Shown here in pieces: positions 7,403 to 18,735 of a stretch of DNA of 40,037 nucleotides; position 1 is the stretch's first letter, and each line of letters starts with the position of its first letter. The position numbers and the translations under genes were made by a program. Location of the stretch: NCBI GenBank assembly GCA_021851345.1, contig JAJZEQ010000219.1:1-40037 (forward strand), written 5' to 3'. Under the pieces are notes generated by a model. That model was not told the origin of the DNA and did no database searches. It saw only the letters and a list, made by a program, of their open reading frames with translations. This stretch comes from Pseudomonadota bacterium. GTDB lineage: Bacteria > Pseudomonadota > Gammaproteobacteria > Burkholderiales > Gallionellaceae.

Positions 7403-9499
7403 TTAAGAAGGCTGACCTTGGCTGCGCATCTTCTGTTGATGAAAGTGCTCCAGTAGCACATTTAAGGTCGAAAACGTCACGGGAGCGGATAGCCTCGTCC
7501 TCACCTCGCTAAGCGATTGCACGCTTTCCAATAGGACGTCGAGCTGGGCCACGCTCGCGGAAGCGGCATTGAGCGGATGGGCGTTGATGTCTTGCCCTGC
7601 CGCCTCAAGCAGGCGTGTCTCTTCCCGAAACAAGCGCAGATTCGTGTTGAAGTCCTCGACTTGCCTTTTTTTCGTATAGCCGGGATCGCATGTGAATTCG
7701 ACCGACAGCAACGCATTATAGATGTTCCGAAGCATCCATCGATCCTGAAGCGAGCCGTGGTCCAACAGGGTTACGGTGAGGCGCGTGATGCGCCGGTTTC
7801 GAAGCTCAAGCCTTGTTTCATCACGGAAATGTATCGAGCCCGCACTTCGCAAAATACGCTCATGCCTGAGAGCCTGAGCTTGAGACGCAAACAAACCACC
7901 CGCAAAATCAAGTAGCGCATCGCCCTGCATGCCGGTCATGGCGCCCCTGGTCAGCGCCTTCGCTTTGCACTCGACAAGGATGATATTTTCCTCATCCTCG
8001 AAAACGAGATCGCACTCGCCGGCACCTTGTTCACCTAGATCATAGATCGCGTTCTCGAAGCTCGGTTGAAAGCCGTGCTTGGCGAATAGGTATTTCGTCA
8101 GCCGCTCTGCCGCATCGCCTCTCAGACTGGCGATTTCCTGATCGGTCTTGTTGGTTCTCCAGGCTGCGAATGTGGCTTCGAACAGGGCTGGGCCCAGTAC
8201 CGAGGCCGCCGGCAGAACGACGCTGTTTCCCTTGAGCAGAATGAGCGGCTTGAAGATTACGTCAGGACCCGCGGCCCCGAAGGGAGAGCGATAGTTTTTG
8301 TTGGCCTCTCCCTCTCTATGCGCAAAGAACGGCAACATGGATTTAAAGACCCCCGGGTCGAAGCCGGTTTCAACCAACTTGGGGATCGGTACGACCTGAG
8401 TGCCCGGCCTGGCATGAGCTTTAAGAACCTGGGCCAGCTGCACCGCATCCGCAACGTTCCAGCCGAGCCGCTGCTCCATGTCGGCATCGAAGCTTTCGCC
8501 GAAAAAAACGGTGAGAAACTGCGGCGTGAAGCTGAGATGCCACTGACGAAGAGAGAAGCAGTGGTCGTAGTGAGCGACCTCTCGCAGTCCATCCTCCAAG
8601 GCTTGTGCATTCAATCCTAGAAAAGCAAATTGTGAGTAGGGTTCGAGATCGAGCATCGCCACGAGATCGCGCGCTAGGCAGACGGCCTTGTCCCAGAAGG
8701 ACTTGGCATTGCGTTCGTTGGATACTAGGGCCGGCAGCTTGACGGCAATGTTATAGAGCAGCCCGATCGGCAACCCCGGGGGCCGATCACCAAGGCCGCC
8801 GGCATATTTCCTGCCGAATAGAATTTGCTCGTAGGCGTAGTCTTGGGTCTCAAGGGCCGCCCGCATGATATTCGAGAGCGCATTGAGACAGCCTAGGCGA
8901 TGGAGGCATTTCCAAATTTTGCCGACGATATTCTCGATACCCTCAGGCCTGATCTGGTATCGGCCTGAGCGGATCGAAAAGGCGTAGCCGAACCGTTTGA
9001 TCCGAGTCGCTGCGTCCGCAACCGCTTTCGTGCGAGCGTTCGAGAATGGAAATCGCTTGAGGACTGTGAAGGCGCGGCCTATAAGCATGGCTTCCAGCCA
9101 AGCCGACTCATGGTCGAGTGCTCTCACGAAGGCAGTGACTTGCGGAGAAGGAGATGCGCCTGGTTGAACGGGCCCGGACGGAATCCTCTTTCCGTCGGGC
9201 TTGACGATTCCGGGCAGGCAAGCCGCAATGTTGTTGAGCGCCTCGGCGATCGGCTCGCTCACCCTATCCAGCACATTAGCCAAAAAGAAATGATTGGCTA
9301 GAGAGCGCACGGTGCCAACCGTTTGGCCAGTATTCTCCAAGACGATCAATAAATCGAAGAGGCGATCCGATGCGTGTTGAAGGCTCTGATAGGCTTCCAA
9401 GGCCTCATTCGCGGCGGCTTCATCTGCCATCGGCACGGCTGTGGCGGAATCCAGAAAAATCGCTCTTAGTTTTTGCGCCTGATCGTCCAGGTCCTGCAT
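7403..9499 (-). CDS. Large uncharacterised protein with a C-terminal PD-(D/E)XK (restriction-endonuclease-like) nuclease motif
   Basis: Single 698-aa ORF; RGDAAERLTKYLFAKHGF...GAGECDLVFEDEENIILVECKAKALTRG fits E...D...ExK of the PD-(D/E)XK superfamily (motif about 7955..8125). Confidence 0.75.
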   Translation of the reverse strand: MQDLDDQAQKLRAIFLDSATAVPMADEAAANEALEAYQSLQHASDRLFDLLIVLENTGQTVGTVRSLANHFFLANVLDRVSEPIAEALNNIAACLPGIVKPDGKRIPSGPVQPGASPSPQVTAFVRALDHESAWLEAMLIGRAFTVLKRFPFSNARTKAVADAATRIKRFGYAFSIRSGRYQIRPEGIENIVGKIWKCLHRLGCLNALSNIMRAALETQDYAYEQILFGRKYAGGLGDRPPGLPIGLLYNIAVKLPALVSNERNAKSFWDKAVCLARDLVAMLDLEPYSQFAFLGLNAQALEDGLREVAHYDHCFSLRQWHLSFTPQFLTVFFGESFDADMEQRLGWNVADAVQLAQVLKAHARPGTQVVPIPKLVETGFDPGVFKSMLPFFAHREGEANKNYRSPFGAAGPDVIFKPLILLKGNSVVLPAASVLGPALFEATFAAWRTNKTDQEIASLRGDAAERLTKYLFAKHGFQPSFENAIYDLGEQGAGECDLVFEDEENIILVECKAKALTRGAMTGMQGDALLDFAGGLFASQAQALRHERILRSAGSIHFRDETRLELRNRRITRLTVTLLDHGSLQDRWMLRNIYNALLSVEFTCDPGYTKKRQVEDFNTNLRLFREETRLLEAAGQDINAHPLNAASASVAQLDVLLESVQSLSEVRTRLSAPVTFSTLNVLLEHFHQQKMRSQGQPS

Positions 9500-9749
9500 C
9501 CGGGTCTCCTTAAGGCGGGATATTTCATGATGGGCGATGCCGTAAATTTAAACGGGCGCCGCACACTGGCTATAGCAGGGCATATTGAACCAGCTACTCA
9601 ATAAATTGGCTTTCCGGCAGCTTACTTTGTATACCAGTCATCCTGTCACGATGACAAAATTGACTGCTTCGAGGAGCGGTCCTTACACTGAAGCTTCATG
9701 ACGAGCATATCTGTGTCGTTGGCGGTCAGTAAAGACTGCGGCTTTACAT

Positions 9750-11819
9750 TCAATCCTGGCTCTGCTTCTGTTCCAAAACCAGCAGTGCTTTTGCCCGCGC
9801 GCAGATGTTGTCGACGGTGAATCCGTATTCGCGCAGCACGACTGCGGCTGGTGCTGATGCTCCGAAGCGTTCCACGCCCAGCATGTCGCCGCGCGCACCG
9901 ACATAACGATCCCAGCCTTGCGGCACTCCCAATTCGACCGCGAGCCGCGCGCCGACAGAGGGCGGCAGCACCGCATCGCGTTCGGCTTGCGGCAATGCCT
10001 CGAACAGCTCCCAGCTCGGCATCGACACGCAACGCACGGCGATGCCTTGCTGTTGCAAACGTCCTGCCGCCGCCACGATCAGGCCGACTTCGGAACCGCT
10101 GGCGATCAGAATCAGTTCCGGCTTGCCATCAGGCGCATCGCTCAACACATAGGCGCCACGGCGCAATCCATCCGCCACGGCGTAGCGGCTGCGATCGAGC
10201 GTGGGCAGCTCCTGCCGGCTCAACACCAGCATCACCGGCCGGTCGCGCGTTTCCAGCGCAACGCGCCAGGCGACGGCGGTTTCGTTGGCGTCGCCGGGGC
10301 GGATCACGATCAGGTTCGGAATCGCGCGCAGGCTCGCCAGTTGTTCCACCGGTTGGTGCGTGGGGCCGTCTTCGCCGACGGCGATACTGTCGTGCGTGAA
10401 CACATGCACGATGTGCAATCCCATCAGCGCCGCCAGCCGGATAGCCGGGCGCATGTAGTCGGAGAAGATCAGAAAAGTCGAACCGTAAGGAATAAATCCG
10501 CCGTGTGCGGCGAGGCCGTTGACGATGGCACCCATCGCATGTTCGCGTATGCCGAAGTGCAGGTTGCGTCCGGCATAGCTCCAGCCGGCGCTATCGGAAC
10601 CCTGCTGGTCGGTATTTTTTTCCGGCGGCGGATTGAAATCGCCCATGCCTTTCAAGGCCGTTTTCGTCGACGTGTCGAGGTCGGCCGAGCCGCCGGTCAG
10701 CGCCGGCAGTTTGGGTGCAATGGCGTTCATCACCTTGCCGGATGCATCGCGCGTGGCAAGGCCCTTGGCATCGGCCTGGAATACCGGGATGTCCGCATCC
10801 CAGCCCGGCGGCAGTTCATCGCGCAGGCGGTACTGAAGCTCCTCTGCCCTATCCGGGAACGCCTTGGTGTAGGCACTAATGCGCTCGCTCCACGCGGCAT
10901 CGTCCTGCGCACCTCGCTCCACTGCCTCGCGGAAATGCGCCAGCGCCTCGTCCGGTATCAGAAACTCCGGCTCGGCCGGCCAGCCCAGTGTCTGCTTGGT
11001 CTTGCGCACATCATCCACGCCGAGCGGGGAGCCGTGCGCCTTGAAACTGTCCTGCTCGGGCGAGCCGAAACCGATATGGGTACGCACCAGGATCAGCGAC
11101 GGCCGTGCGGTTTCCGCGCGTGCGGCAGCCAGCGCGGCGTCGATTGCTTTGATGTCGTTGCCGTCCGCCACCGAGACCGTGTGCCAGCCATACGACTCAA
11201 AGCGCTGCGCGCGATTTTCGGAATAGCTGATGTCGGTACCTGCGGCCAGCGTGACATGGTTGTCGTCGTAGAGGCAAGTGAGCTTGCCGAGTTTGAGATG
11301 GCCGGCCAGCGAAGCCGCTTCGGAGGCCACGCCCTCCATCAGGTCGCCATCGCTGACGATGGCATAGGTATGGTGGTCGATCAGCGCGTGACCGGGCCGG
11401 TTGTAGCGGGCCGCGAGTTGCGCCTCTGCGATCGCCATGCCGACCGCGTTGGCCAAGCCTTGTCCCAGCGGCCCGGTGGTGGTTTCCACACCGGGCGTGT
11501 GTCCGCGCTCGGGATGCCCCGGCGCCTTGCTGCCCCATTGGCGAAACTGCTTGATGTCGTCCAGCGAGAGGTCGTAACCGGTCAGGTGCAACAGACTGTA
11601 GAGCAGCGCCGAGCCGTGTCCGGCCGAGAGCACGAAGCGGTCACGATTGATCCAGTGCGGGTTTTTCGGGTTGTGCCTGAGCCAGCGGGTCCACAGCACA
11701 TAGGCCATAGTCGCGGCACCGAGCGGCAGGCCAGGATGCCCGCTGTCGGCTTTCTGCACCATGTCCACCGACAAGAAACGAATGGTGTTGATGCATTGCT
11801 GATCGAGTTCGGCGGGCAT
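9750..11819 (-). CDS. tkt: Transketolase
   Basis: [37 protein letters not shown]...[40 protein letters not shown]...[28 protein letters not shown]. Confidence 0.97.
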   Translation of the reverse strand: MPAELDQQCINTIRFLSVDMVQKADSGHPGLPLGAATMAYVLWTRWLRHNPKNPHWINRDRFVLSAGHGSALLYSLLHLTGYDLSLDDIKQFRQWGSKAPGHPERGHTPGVETTTGPLGQGLANAVGMAIAEAQLAARYNRPGHALIDHHTYAIVSDGDLMEGVASEAASLAGHLKLGKLTCLYDDNHVTLAAGTDISYSENRAQRFESYGWHTVSVADGNDIKAIDAALAAARAETARPSLILVRTHIGFGSPEQDSFKAHGSPLGVDDVRKTKQTLGWPAEPEFLIPDEALAHFREAVERGAQDDAAWSERISAYTKAFPDRAEELQYRLRDELPPGWDADIPVFQADAKGLATRDASGKVMNAIAPKLPALTGGSADLDTSTKTALKGMGDFNPPPEKNTDQQGSDSAGWSYAGRNLHFGIREHAMGAIVNGLAAHGGFIPYGSTFLIFSDYMRPAIRLAALMGLHIVHVFTHDSIAVGEDGPTHQPVEQLASLRAIPNLIVIRPGDANETAVAWRVALETRDRPVMLVLSRQELPTLDRSRYAVADGLRRGAYVLSDAPDGKPELILIASGSEVGLIVAAAGRLQQQGIAVRCVSMPSWELFEALPQAERDAVLPPSVGARLAVELGVPQGWDRYVGARGDMLGVERFGASAPAAVVLREYGFTVDNICARAKALLVLEQKQSQD

Positions 11820-11873
11820 GACTGTCTCCTGATTGAATGCATTGCGCGTGAATTGCGGGCGCGGATTACCCGG

Positions 11874-12266
11874 TCACTCGACCGGATTCATCTGTGCCTT
11901 GCCGGTTTGCCCGAGCCAGTCCCACGCTGCTTCCTCGCGCACGAAATCGAAGTGCTGCACCTGCGCATGGACGAAATGTTTTGCAATGTTCGGCATGATA
12001 TTCGCCACAGCTCCGTCCGCGACGACCGCGACTTTTTCGATCTTCTGGATATGCTCCCTGAGGAACTTCAGGTGAGCAAGCATCGCGGCAAAGTCTTTCC
12101 AGCCGGGAAATGATTTTGCGTGTATCAATACTCCATGCAGCTTCCCGTGCCCCGCCAGATAAGTATCGACCTGGCTGGTTATTGAAATAAAATCCGCCTC
12201 TTCAAGCGGCCCTTCCGGATGCAGCACGAGTATGCCTTCGTCGTGTTGCAATTCGTAGTTGAGCAT
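11874..12266 (-). CDS. SpoIIAA-like / STAS-domain protein
   Basis: MLNYELQHDEGILVLHPEGPLEEADFISITSQVDTYLAGHGKLHGVLIHAKSFPGWKDFAAMLAHLKFLREHIQKIEKVAVVAD matches the SpoIIAA-like (SEC14-like) pattern. Confidence 0.8.
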   Translation of the reverse strand: MLNYELQHDEGILVLHPEGPLEEADFISITSQVDTYLAGHGKLHGVLIHAKSFPGWKDFAAMLAHLKFLREHIQKIEKVAVVADGAVANIMPNIAKHFVHAQVQHFDFVREEAAWDWLGQTGKAQMNPVE

Positions 12267-12500
12267 TGGCTATCCTCCATTAGGTAATGGCGCGAATATT
12301 TCCCGGACGGTGAACATGCACAGGATCATCTTTAGCCGTGCGCAGGTTAAGGATCATGCCCGCTCCGGAGGAACGGGTCTGTTCGCTACCGCACTTGGGA
12401 CGCAACGGGAAGCCTGGACTGTGCCCGCTGCATAGCATCAATTGAAAGTGAGCGCTGCTATCGATGCACAACTGATCGGGTTGCGCTGCGACTGTCATGG

Positions 12501-13610
12501 CTATTTTCCGCCCGGCGGGTTCTGCGTCAGCGCGGCGCTTTTTGACGCGATGCATGCAATCAGATCGTTCCAGGATTTTGCGAAAGATTCGGTGCCCTCG
12601 CGCTGGAGGTCGGCGGCCAGCGCCTCATCGTTGATGCCCTCGCGGGTGAATTCCGCGATCACCGCCTCCACCGTTTCAGCATTATCCTCACCAACCGGCA
12701 GTACGTCCTTTACTTTGCCGTGCGCGGCGAAGGCGAGCAGTGTCTGTTCGGGAATGGTGTTGATCGTGTCCGGCGCAGCGAGCGCTTCAACGTAAAGAGT
12801 GTCCGAGGCTGCGGGATCCTTGCTGCCGGTACTGGCCCACAGCAGGCGTTGCGGCCTGGCCCCGGCGGCGGCCAATTTATGCCAGCGCTTCGTTGCGAGC
12901 AGATCGCGGTAGGCCTTGTAGGTGCGCATCGCGATCGCGATGCCAAGACGGTTGTTGCGGAACTCGCCCTGAACCTTGTCCTTGACGGCCACGTCCCAGC
13001 GGCTGATAAAAATCGAAGCCACGGAACCGATGTTCGGATCCAGGCCGGCGGCGATGCGCCGCTCGATGCCGCGCATATATGCTTCGGCCGCCGCGAGGTA
13101 GTGCTCGCGCGAGAACAGCAGCGTGACGTTCACCGGCACGCCGGCGAAGATCGCTTCCTCGATCGCCGGAATACCGGCCGGGGTACCCGGAATCTTGATG
13201 AAAAGATTGTGGCGTTGCGCGCGCTTGTGCAGTTGCACAGCCGCCTTGATCGTGCCGGCGGTGTCGTCGGCGAGCAACGGTGATACTTCCAGCGAGACCC
13301 AGCCGTCGACACCGCCGGTGGCATTGTGAACCGGACGAAAAAGATCTGCGGCCCGGGTCAAATCTTCCAATGCAAGTTCAAAGAATAATTCCTCGCCAGA
13401 CTTGCCCGCCAGCGTTTTTTGCCGGATCGCATCATCGTAGAAATCACCGTTCTGGATGGCATGGTCGAAGATCGTCGGATTGGAGGTCAGGCCAGTCACC
13501 GAAAGCTCGCCGATATAGCGGGCCAGCGTGCCGCTGGTCAGCAGTTCGCGCGTGATGTTGTCCAGCCAGAGACTTTGGCCGAGATCGTGCAGTTGTTTTG
13601 TGGCTTTCAT
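12501..13610 (-). CDS. tal: Transaldolase
   Basis: [52 protein letters not shown]...[25 protein letters not shown]; start set to MKATKQ; ATGA overlap with zwf. Confidence 0.95.
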   Translation of the reverse strand: MKATKQLHDLGQSLWLDNITRELLTSGTLARYIGELSVTGLTSNPTIFDHAIQNGDFYDDAIRQKTLAGKSGEELFFELALEDLTRAADLFRPVHNATGGVDGWVSLEVSPLLADDTAGTIKAAVQLHKRAQRHNLFIKIPGTPAGIPAIEEAIFAGVPVNVTLLFSREHYLAAAEAYMRGIERRIAAGLDPNIGSVASIFISRWDVAVKDKVQGEFRNNRLGIAIAMRTYKAYRDLLATKRWHKLAAAGARPQRLLWASTGSKDPAASDTLYVEALAAPDTINTIPEQTLLAFAAHGKVKDVLPVGEDNAETVEAVIAEFTREGINDEALAADLQREGTESFAKSWNDLIACIASKSAALTQNPPGGK

Positions 13611-15049
13611 TTTTTCTCCTTCTCCAGTATCGGGTTGTGCCAGCTTCCATCTGCCGCGATCAGCGCATCGGCTTGTCGCGGCCCCCAACTGCCGGGCTTG
13701 TAGGGGTAAATAGGGCGCGGTATGTCCAGTACCGGATCGAGCACCGCCCAGGCGGCCTCGACCGCATCTTCCCGGGTGAACAGCGCGCCGTCACCGGCCA
13801 TTGCATCGCTCAACAGCCGCTCATAGGGTGACTGTTCCCCGGACTGTTCATCCAGCAGGTAGAGCTCGTGCTGGTCGCCGACGAATTCCTTGCCGGCGCG
13901 CTTGACGCGGGCGGCAAGGGCTACGGCCGAACTGGGCGAGAGGCGAAAACGCAGGTAATTGGCTCGGCCGTGCACCGGCGCAGAATCGTCGAACAGCCTT
14001 TGCGGCGGCGGCTTCAGCTCCACCAGGACTTCGGCCGCCGTCGCCGCCATGCATTTGCCGGCGCGCAGATACCACGGCACGCCTTCCCAGCGCCACGAAT
14101 CGATGAACAATCGCAGCGCACAGAAGGTCTCGACGTCCGATTTTTTCGCCACGCCGGTCTCGTTGCGGTAACCGGCGTACTGGCCGCATACCATGTCATC
14201 CGGCCGCACCGGGCGCATCGCCTGGAAAACCTTGGCCTTCTCGTTGTGCACGGCGGCATAGCCCTGAAACGCCGGCGGCTCCATCGCCAGCAGCGCGATG
14301 ATCTGGAACAGGTGGTTCTGGATGACGTCGCGCAGGCAGCCCGCGTTTTCGTAGAATGCACCGCGGCCATTCACGCCGAAATCCTCGGCCAGCGTGATCT
14401 GCACGCTGGCAACACTGTTGCGGTTCCAGATCGGTTCAAGAAAGGAATTGGCGAAACGGAAATAGAGGATGTTCATGATCGCCTCCTTTCCGAGATAATG
14501 GTCGATGCGGAAGATCGCGTCCTCCGCAAATGCCGACAGCGCGATGCGGTTCAGTTCGCGCGCCGAGGCCAGGTCGCGCCCGAACGGTTTTTCGACGATG
14601 ACGCGCGCCTGGTCGGTCAAACCTTCGGCAGCCAACCCTTTGATGACCGTCGCAAACAGCGCGGGCGGAATGGCGAGGTAGTGCGCCGGCCGGCGGGCAT
14701 CGGCCAGCGTCTGTCTGAGCGCCGTGAAAGTAGCCGGGTCATTGTAATCACCGGACACATAACGGAACAGCGAAAGCAGGTGGTCCAGCGCGTCGCGGTC
14801 ATCGATCTTGCCGGCCTGTTTGATACTGTCCCTCGCGCGTTTGCGCAGTTGCGCCAGGCTCCACTTTGATGAAGCGACTCCCACAATCGGCACGTTGAGG
14901 TTGCCGCGCCTGACCATCGCGTAGAGCGCCGGAAAGATCATCTTGTGGGCGAGGTCGCCGGTCACGCCGAAGATCACCAGCGCATCGGCCGGCGTGGCGC
15001 GGCTATGGGTAGCACCCACTTTATTAATGTCGTTTATTTTTTTCATCAT
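13607..15049 (-). CDS. zwf: Glucose-6-phosphate 1-dehydrogenase
   Basis: [27 protein letters not shown]...[19 protein letters not shown]...[26 protein letters not shown] extends to 15109, start near [10 protein letters not shown] is more likely. Confidence 0.95.
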   Translation of the reverse strand: MMKKINDINKVGATHSRATPADALVIFGVTGDLAHKMIFPALYAMVRRGNLNVPIVGVASSKWSLAQLRKRARDSIKQAGKIDDRDALDHLLSLFRYVSGDYNDPATFTALRQTLADARRPAHYLAIPPALFATVIKGLAAEGLTDQARVIVEKPFGRDLASARELNRIALSAFAEDAIFRIDHYLGKEAIMNILYFRFANSFLEPIWNRNSVASVQITLAEDFGVNGRGAFYENAGCLRDVIQNHLFQIIALLAMEPPAFQGYAAVHNEKAKVFQAMRPVRPDDMVCGQYAGYRNETGVAKKSDVETFCALRLFIDSWRWEGVPWYLRAGKCMAATAAEVLVELKPPPQRLFDDSAPVHGRANYLRFRLSPSSAVALAARVKRAGKEFVGDQHELYLLDEQSGEQSPYERLLSDAMAGDGALFTREDAVEAAWAVLDPVLDIPRPIYPYKPGSWGPRQADALIAADGSWHNPILEKEKK

Positions 15050-15086
15050 CCCGGAGGCAGCGTTTTCGTTCTGTGTGATGCATCGC

Positions 15087-15410
15087 TCAGTACTCTCCAC
15101 CCAGTGCATGCAGGCGCGCCCTCAACGTCTTGATCTCGTCGAGCAGTTCCAGCGCCAAGGCCGCGCCGGCAAGGTCGATGTCCAGATCATGCTGCAAGCG
15201 CAACGCCCCGCGGGCGCGGTGCAGGCTGGCACCGCCGAAGATCCAGCGCGCCGGTTCCCGGCCCTGGGGCTCCAGCACGCCAACATCCACGAGCTCGATA
15301 ATCCGTTCCGCATGGACGGCACAGGCACGGCACAGGTCGGCCAGCGTCAGCCGTGTTTGTTCCTCGAATATGCAAACCGCAAATTGCGGCAAGCTGTTTT
15401 CAGTATTCAT
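15087..15410 (-). CDS. cbpM: Chaperone modulatory protein CbpM
   Basis: Short MerR-like protein ([80 protein letters not shown]) directly downstream of a cbpA-type DnaJ gene. Confidence 0.85.
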   Translation of the reverse strand: MNTENSLPQFAVCIFEEQTRLTLADLCRACAVHAERIIELVDVGVLEPQGREPARWIFGGASLHRARGALRLQHDLDIDLAGAALALELLDEIKTLRARLHALGGEY

Positions 15411-15434
15411 TTCCCCATACTCCTATTCTGGCTC

Positions 15435-16382
15435 CTATTTTGGCACTCCCAGTTTGGCGCGCGGATTGAAGTTCAACTCCTGTGCCATTTTCCGGTACAG
15501 GTCCCGGGCTGCCTCCGTATCGGCGGGCGGCAGCGCAATCGCCAGGATCGCATAGCAATCGCCCGGCGGATCGCCGGGTATGCCGCGTCCCTTCAGCCGC
15601 AGTTTGCGCCCGGATACCGAGCCTTCCGCTATCTTGAGTTCCACGATGCCGCCCAGCGTCGGCACCTTGACGGTAGCACCCAGTGCCGCCTCCCAGGGAG
15701 ATACCGGCAAATCGAGATAGAGATCGCGGCCTTCGACCCGATATAGCGGATGTGCGCGGAATTCGACCTCGAGATACAGATCCCCGGCCTGGCTTTCCCC
15801 GATCCCGGCGCTGCCCTGGCCGCTGAGGCGGATGTGCTGGCCTGCGCGGATGCCCTTGGGGATGGTTACGTTGAGCACCCGTTCGCTGGTGATGACATGG
15901 CCCCGCGCATCCACGCCGGGAACCCGCAGCGTGATGGTGCGGGTTGCGCCATGGTAAGTATCTTCCAGATCAATCAGCACCTTCGCGTGGTGGTCTTCGC
16001 CTTTTGCATGGGCTGGACGGCGTCCTGCTGCGCCGCGGAATTCCCTGCCAAACAGGGAAGCGAAGAAATCGCTGTAGTCCCCGGCATCCCCGCCGGTGTA
16101 ACCGCCGCCGCTGAATTCGAAGCCGGTATTCCAGTCCGGCGGCGGACGGAACTCCTGCCCGCCTTTATAGTTGGCTCCGAGCTGGTCATAGGCCGCGCGC
16201 TTCTCGGCGTCCTTCAGCACCTCATGAGCCTCGCCCAGTTCCTTGAAGCGGGCCTCGGCATCGGCCTCCTTGCTGACATCCGGATGATACTTGCGCGCCA
16301 GCTTGCGGTAGGCGCGCTTGATCTCATCCTGGGTCGCGTCGCGCGCGACCCCCATGATCTTGTAGTAGTCCTTGAACTCCAT
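15435..16382 (-). CDS. cbpA: DnaJ-family curved DNA-binding protein CbpA
   Basis: MEFKDYYKIMGVARDATQDEIKRAYRKLARKYHPDVSKEADAEARFKELGEAHEVLKDAEKRAAYDQLG; J domain with HPD motif plus DnaJ C-terminal region. Confidence 0.93.
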   Translation of the reverse strand: MEFKDYYKIMGVARDATQDEIKRAYRKLARKYHPDVSKEADAEARFKELGEAHEVLKDAEKRAAYDQLGANYKGGQEFRPPPDWNTGFEFSGGGYTGGDAGDYSDFFASLFGREFRGAAGRRPAHAKGEDHHAKVLIDLEDTYHGATRTITLRVPGVDARGHVITSERVLNVTIPKGIRAGQHIRLSGQGSAGIGESQAGDLYLEVEFRAHPLYRVEGRDLYLDLPVSPWEAALGATVKVPTLGGIVELKIAEGSVSGRKLRLKGRGIPGDPPGDCYAILAIALPPADTEAARDLYRKMAQELNFNPRAKLGVPK

Positions 16383-16455
16383 CTGGCCCGGCCTTCCTGC
16401 AAAGAAACCACGATTTTCCCGCCTGCCATCCAGGCTAATCACCGCTGATGGTGGA

Positions 16456-17229
16456 TCAACGCACTGCTGCCCGCCGGTAAAACAACACCAATTGCCTATG
16501 GACAGCGGGACAGCAATTTTTCAAGGTGTCCGGCGCGGTAAAAAAATACTCGCTCGCTACCGCAAAGAACTCTGCCGGGCTGGTCGCCGCATAAGGATTG
16601 ATGAATGCCTTTTCTCCTTTTGCCACCTGCTGGCACAGCCTGTCATAAGCCCCGCTCAGCGACTCGGACCAGACTTCCCGGTCCATGCCGCGACGCAATG
16701 GCGGCATGCCGTTGGTCACCCCGTTCAGGCCATCCAGCTTGTGTGCGAACTCGTGCAACACGACATTGTGGCCGGCGCGGGGATGATAACTGTCCCGCTC
16801 CACGTCTTCCCATGACAAAATCACCGGACCGCGCAACCATGACTCGCCGCTCAGGGCATTTGCATCGTCATGAACCAGGCCTATCGCATCCACCTGCTGA
16901 TGATGGACCCGGAACGCGGCGGGATAGAGGATGATTTCGACCCAGCCGGCAAAGTAATCGATACCCAGGTTCAAGATCAGCAAACAGGCCTGCACTGCCA
17001 CCGCGACACGCATAGCCGGCGTCACCTCCAGACCCTGCACCCCGTTGATCGCCTTGTTGTGCAGGAACCACGTCGTCAGTTCGCGCAGATGCGCCATTTG
17101 CACCGCGTCCAACCCGCGCAGCAGCACAATCTCCCGCGTCACGCTGCGCCAGACATGGTGCGGGATCGGGTCGCGCCGCAGCATCCGGCACATACCCCAG
17201 CGCCGCAGCCTGGTGCCCATTGGACTCAC
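16456..17229 (-). CDS. mtfA: MtfA-like zinc-dependent peptidase (M90 family)
   Basis: Zinc-binding HNVVLHEFAHKLDGLNGVTNGMP and PAEFFAVASEYFFTAPDTL are MtfA signatures. Confidence 0.88.
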   Translation of the reverse strand: MSPMGTRLRRWGMCRMLRRDPIPHHVWRSVTREIVLLRGLDAVQMAHLRELTTWFLHNKAINGVQGLEVTPAMRVAVAVQACLLILNLGIDYFAGWVEIILYPAAFRVHHQQVDAIGLVHDDANALSGESWLRGPVILSWEDVERDSYHPRAGHNVVLHEFAHKLDGLNGVTNGMPPLRRGMDREVWSESLSGAYDRLCQQVAKGEKAFINPYAATSPAEFFAVASEYFFTAPDTLKNCCPAVHRQLVLFYRRAAVR

Positions 17230-17253
17230 GGTTTATCTTTTGTCCCGAATGCG

Positions 17254-17550
17254 TCATTTCCACATGACATTGGCGTTTTCCTTTGCTGCGGCGGTAAGCA
17301 GGCTGATCAGCGGCATCGCTCGATGAGCCATGCTCACCGGTGATTCTTTCGCATTACCGTTGCGAACCGGTGGTGAAGCGCTTTCCGCATTGATAGCGCT
17401 GTTCAACTGGCTTAGCGCGCGGGGGATATCTGCCGCCAGAATGGCGCCAGGCACGGTTGCGCTGTGCCCCATCATTTTCAGCAACGCAAGCGCGACATCG
17501 CCAAACATCGTGATGTCGGCATAGGCTTTGGTTGTAAATGTCACCAGCAT
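17254..17550 (-). CDS. DUF1840 domain-containing protein
   Basis: MLVTFTTKAYADITMFGDVALALLKMMGHSATVPGAILAADIPRALSQLNSAI... and C-term MAHRAMPLISLLTAAAKENANVMW. Confidence 0.85.
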   Translation of the reverse strand: MLVTFTTKAYADITMFGDVALALLKMMGHSATVPGAILAADIPRALSQLNSAINAESASPPVRNGNAKESPVSMAHRAMPLISLLTAAAKENANVMWK

Positions 17551-18048
17551 GCAATTCCCTCAAATGAATAATTATCCAACGTCCAATCAAGTTAAATAAA
17601 ATACCTGATACAAGATTCGCACTCCATGATATTTCGCTTCATCATCTGGCTCAGACCGGTCATTTCGGTTTTCCCGGTGCGCGATCAGGACTGCAGTACT
17701 GTTGTGAACTTTCCCGCTTTGATCGCGCTTCTTAAACAAATACTGTGTTTTGCTATGCTGATGCGGCCCGATAATATTGCCTGAATGTACTAGCCAGCGT
17801 GGATGCTTGTTGCGATTTTATAGATTCAATTTAAGCGCTGGCCAGGCTTGCGTCAGTGCGTTGGCGTACAGAGGCAACCTCGCAGTCATGCCACTCGCGC
17901 AGCCAATCCCCGTCAACCGGCTATCCGCGCAGCGCAGCCTTTAATCAGGCTGAAGTCTCCGCCACTCGCCACGATCTCAAGTATTCGGCTGCTGAAGTAT
18001 CAGATAGAATACGCGCCTCGAATATTAATTATTTTTTAAGGACTCATC

Positions 18049-18735
18049 ATGTATCAAATCGCCCCGAGCATACTCTCCGCCAATTTCGCCAGACTGGGAG
18101 AGGAAGTCGACAACGTTCTCGCCTCCGGCGCGGACATCGTGCACTTCGACGTCATGGACAACCATTACGTGCCCAACCTGACGATAGGCCCGCTGGTCTG
18201 CGAAGCGCTGCGCAAGCATGGCGTGACCGCGCCTATCGACGTGCACCTGATGGTCAAGCCGGTGGATCGCATCATTCCCGACTTCGCCAAGGCGGGCGCG
18301 ACCTACATCACCTTTCACCCGGAAGCTTCCGAGCACATCGACCGCACCATAGGCCTGATCAAGGAAAGCGGCTGCAAGGCCGGCCTGGTATTCAACCCGG
18401 CCACGCCGCTGGAGATACTGGAATACACTCTGCCCAAGCTCGACATGGTGTTGCTGATGTCGGTGAACCCCGGCTTCGGCGGGCAGAAATTCATCCCTTA
18501 CGTGCTGGACAAGGCGCGCGCGGTGCGCAAGCTGATTACCGCAGGCGGCTACAACTGCCGCCTCGAGATCGACGGCGGCGTGGGCCCGGCGAATATTCGC
18601 GAGGTGGCCGAAGCGGGCGTGGATACTTTCGTGGCCGGCTCCGCGATATTCAGCAAGCGCAACGAAAAAGACAAGAACCGCTATGACACAGTTGTCGCCG
18701 AAATGCGCGCCGAACTCGCGAAGGTAAAGAAGTGA
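18049..18735 (+). CDS. rpe: Ribulose-phosphate 3-epimerase
   Basis: [53 protein letters not shown]...[22 protein letters not shown]. Confidence 0.97.
   Translation: MYQIAPSILSANFARLGEEVDNVLASGADIVHFDVMDNHYVPNLTIGPLVCEALRKHGVTAPIDVHLMVKPVDRIIPDFAKAGATYITFHPEASEHIDRTIGLIKESGCKAGLVFNPATPLEILEYTLPKLDMVLLMSVNPGFGGQKFIPYVLDKARAVRKLITAGGYNCRLEIDGGVGPANIREVAEAGVDTFVAGSAIFSKRNEKDKNRYDTVVAEMRAELAKVKK

Noticed and set aside
7242-9749. Possible genomic-island boundaries (direct repeats) around the nuclease gene
   Set aside because: Compared the flanks 7242..7402 and 9500..9749 by eye; only short, weak similarities (e.g. around 'CGCTTTACA' / 'CGGCTTTACA'), no convincing att-like direct repeat, tRNA or integrase.
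9918-12113. 731-aa plus-strand ORF antisense to transketolase and the STAS gene
   Set aside because: Composition is His/Arg/Gln-rich as expected of a shadow ORF; both minus-strand genes are convincing.
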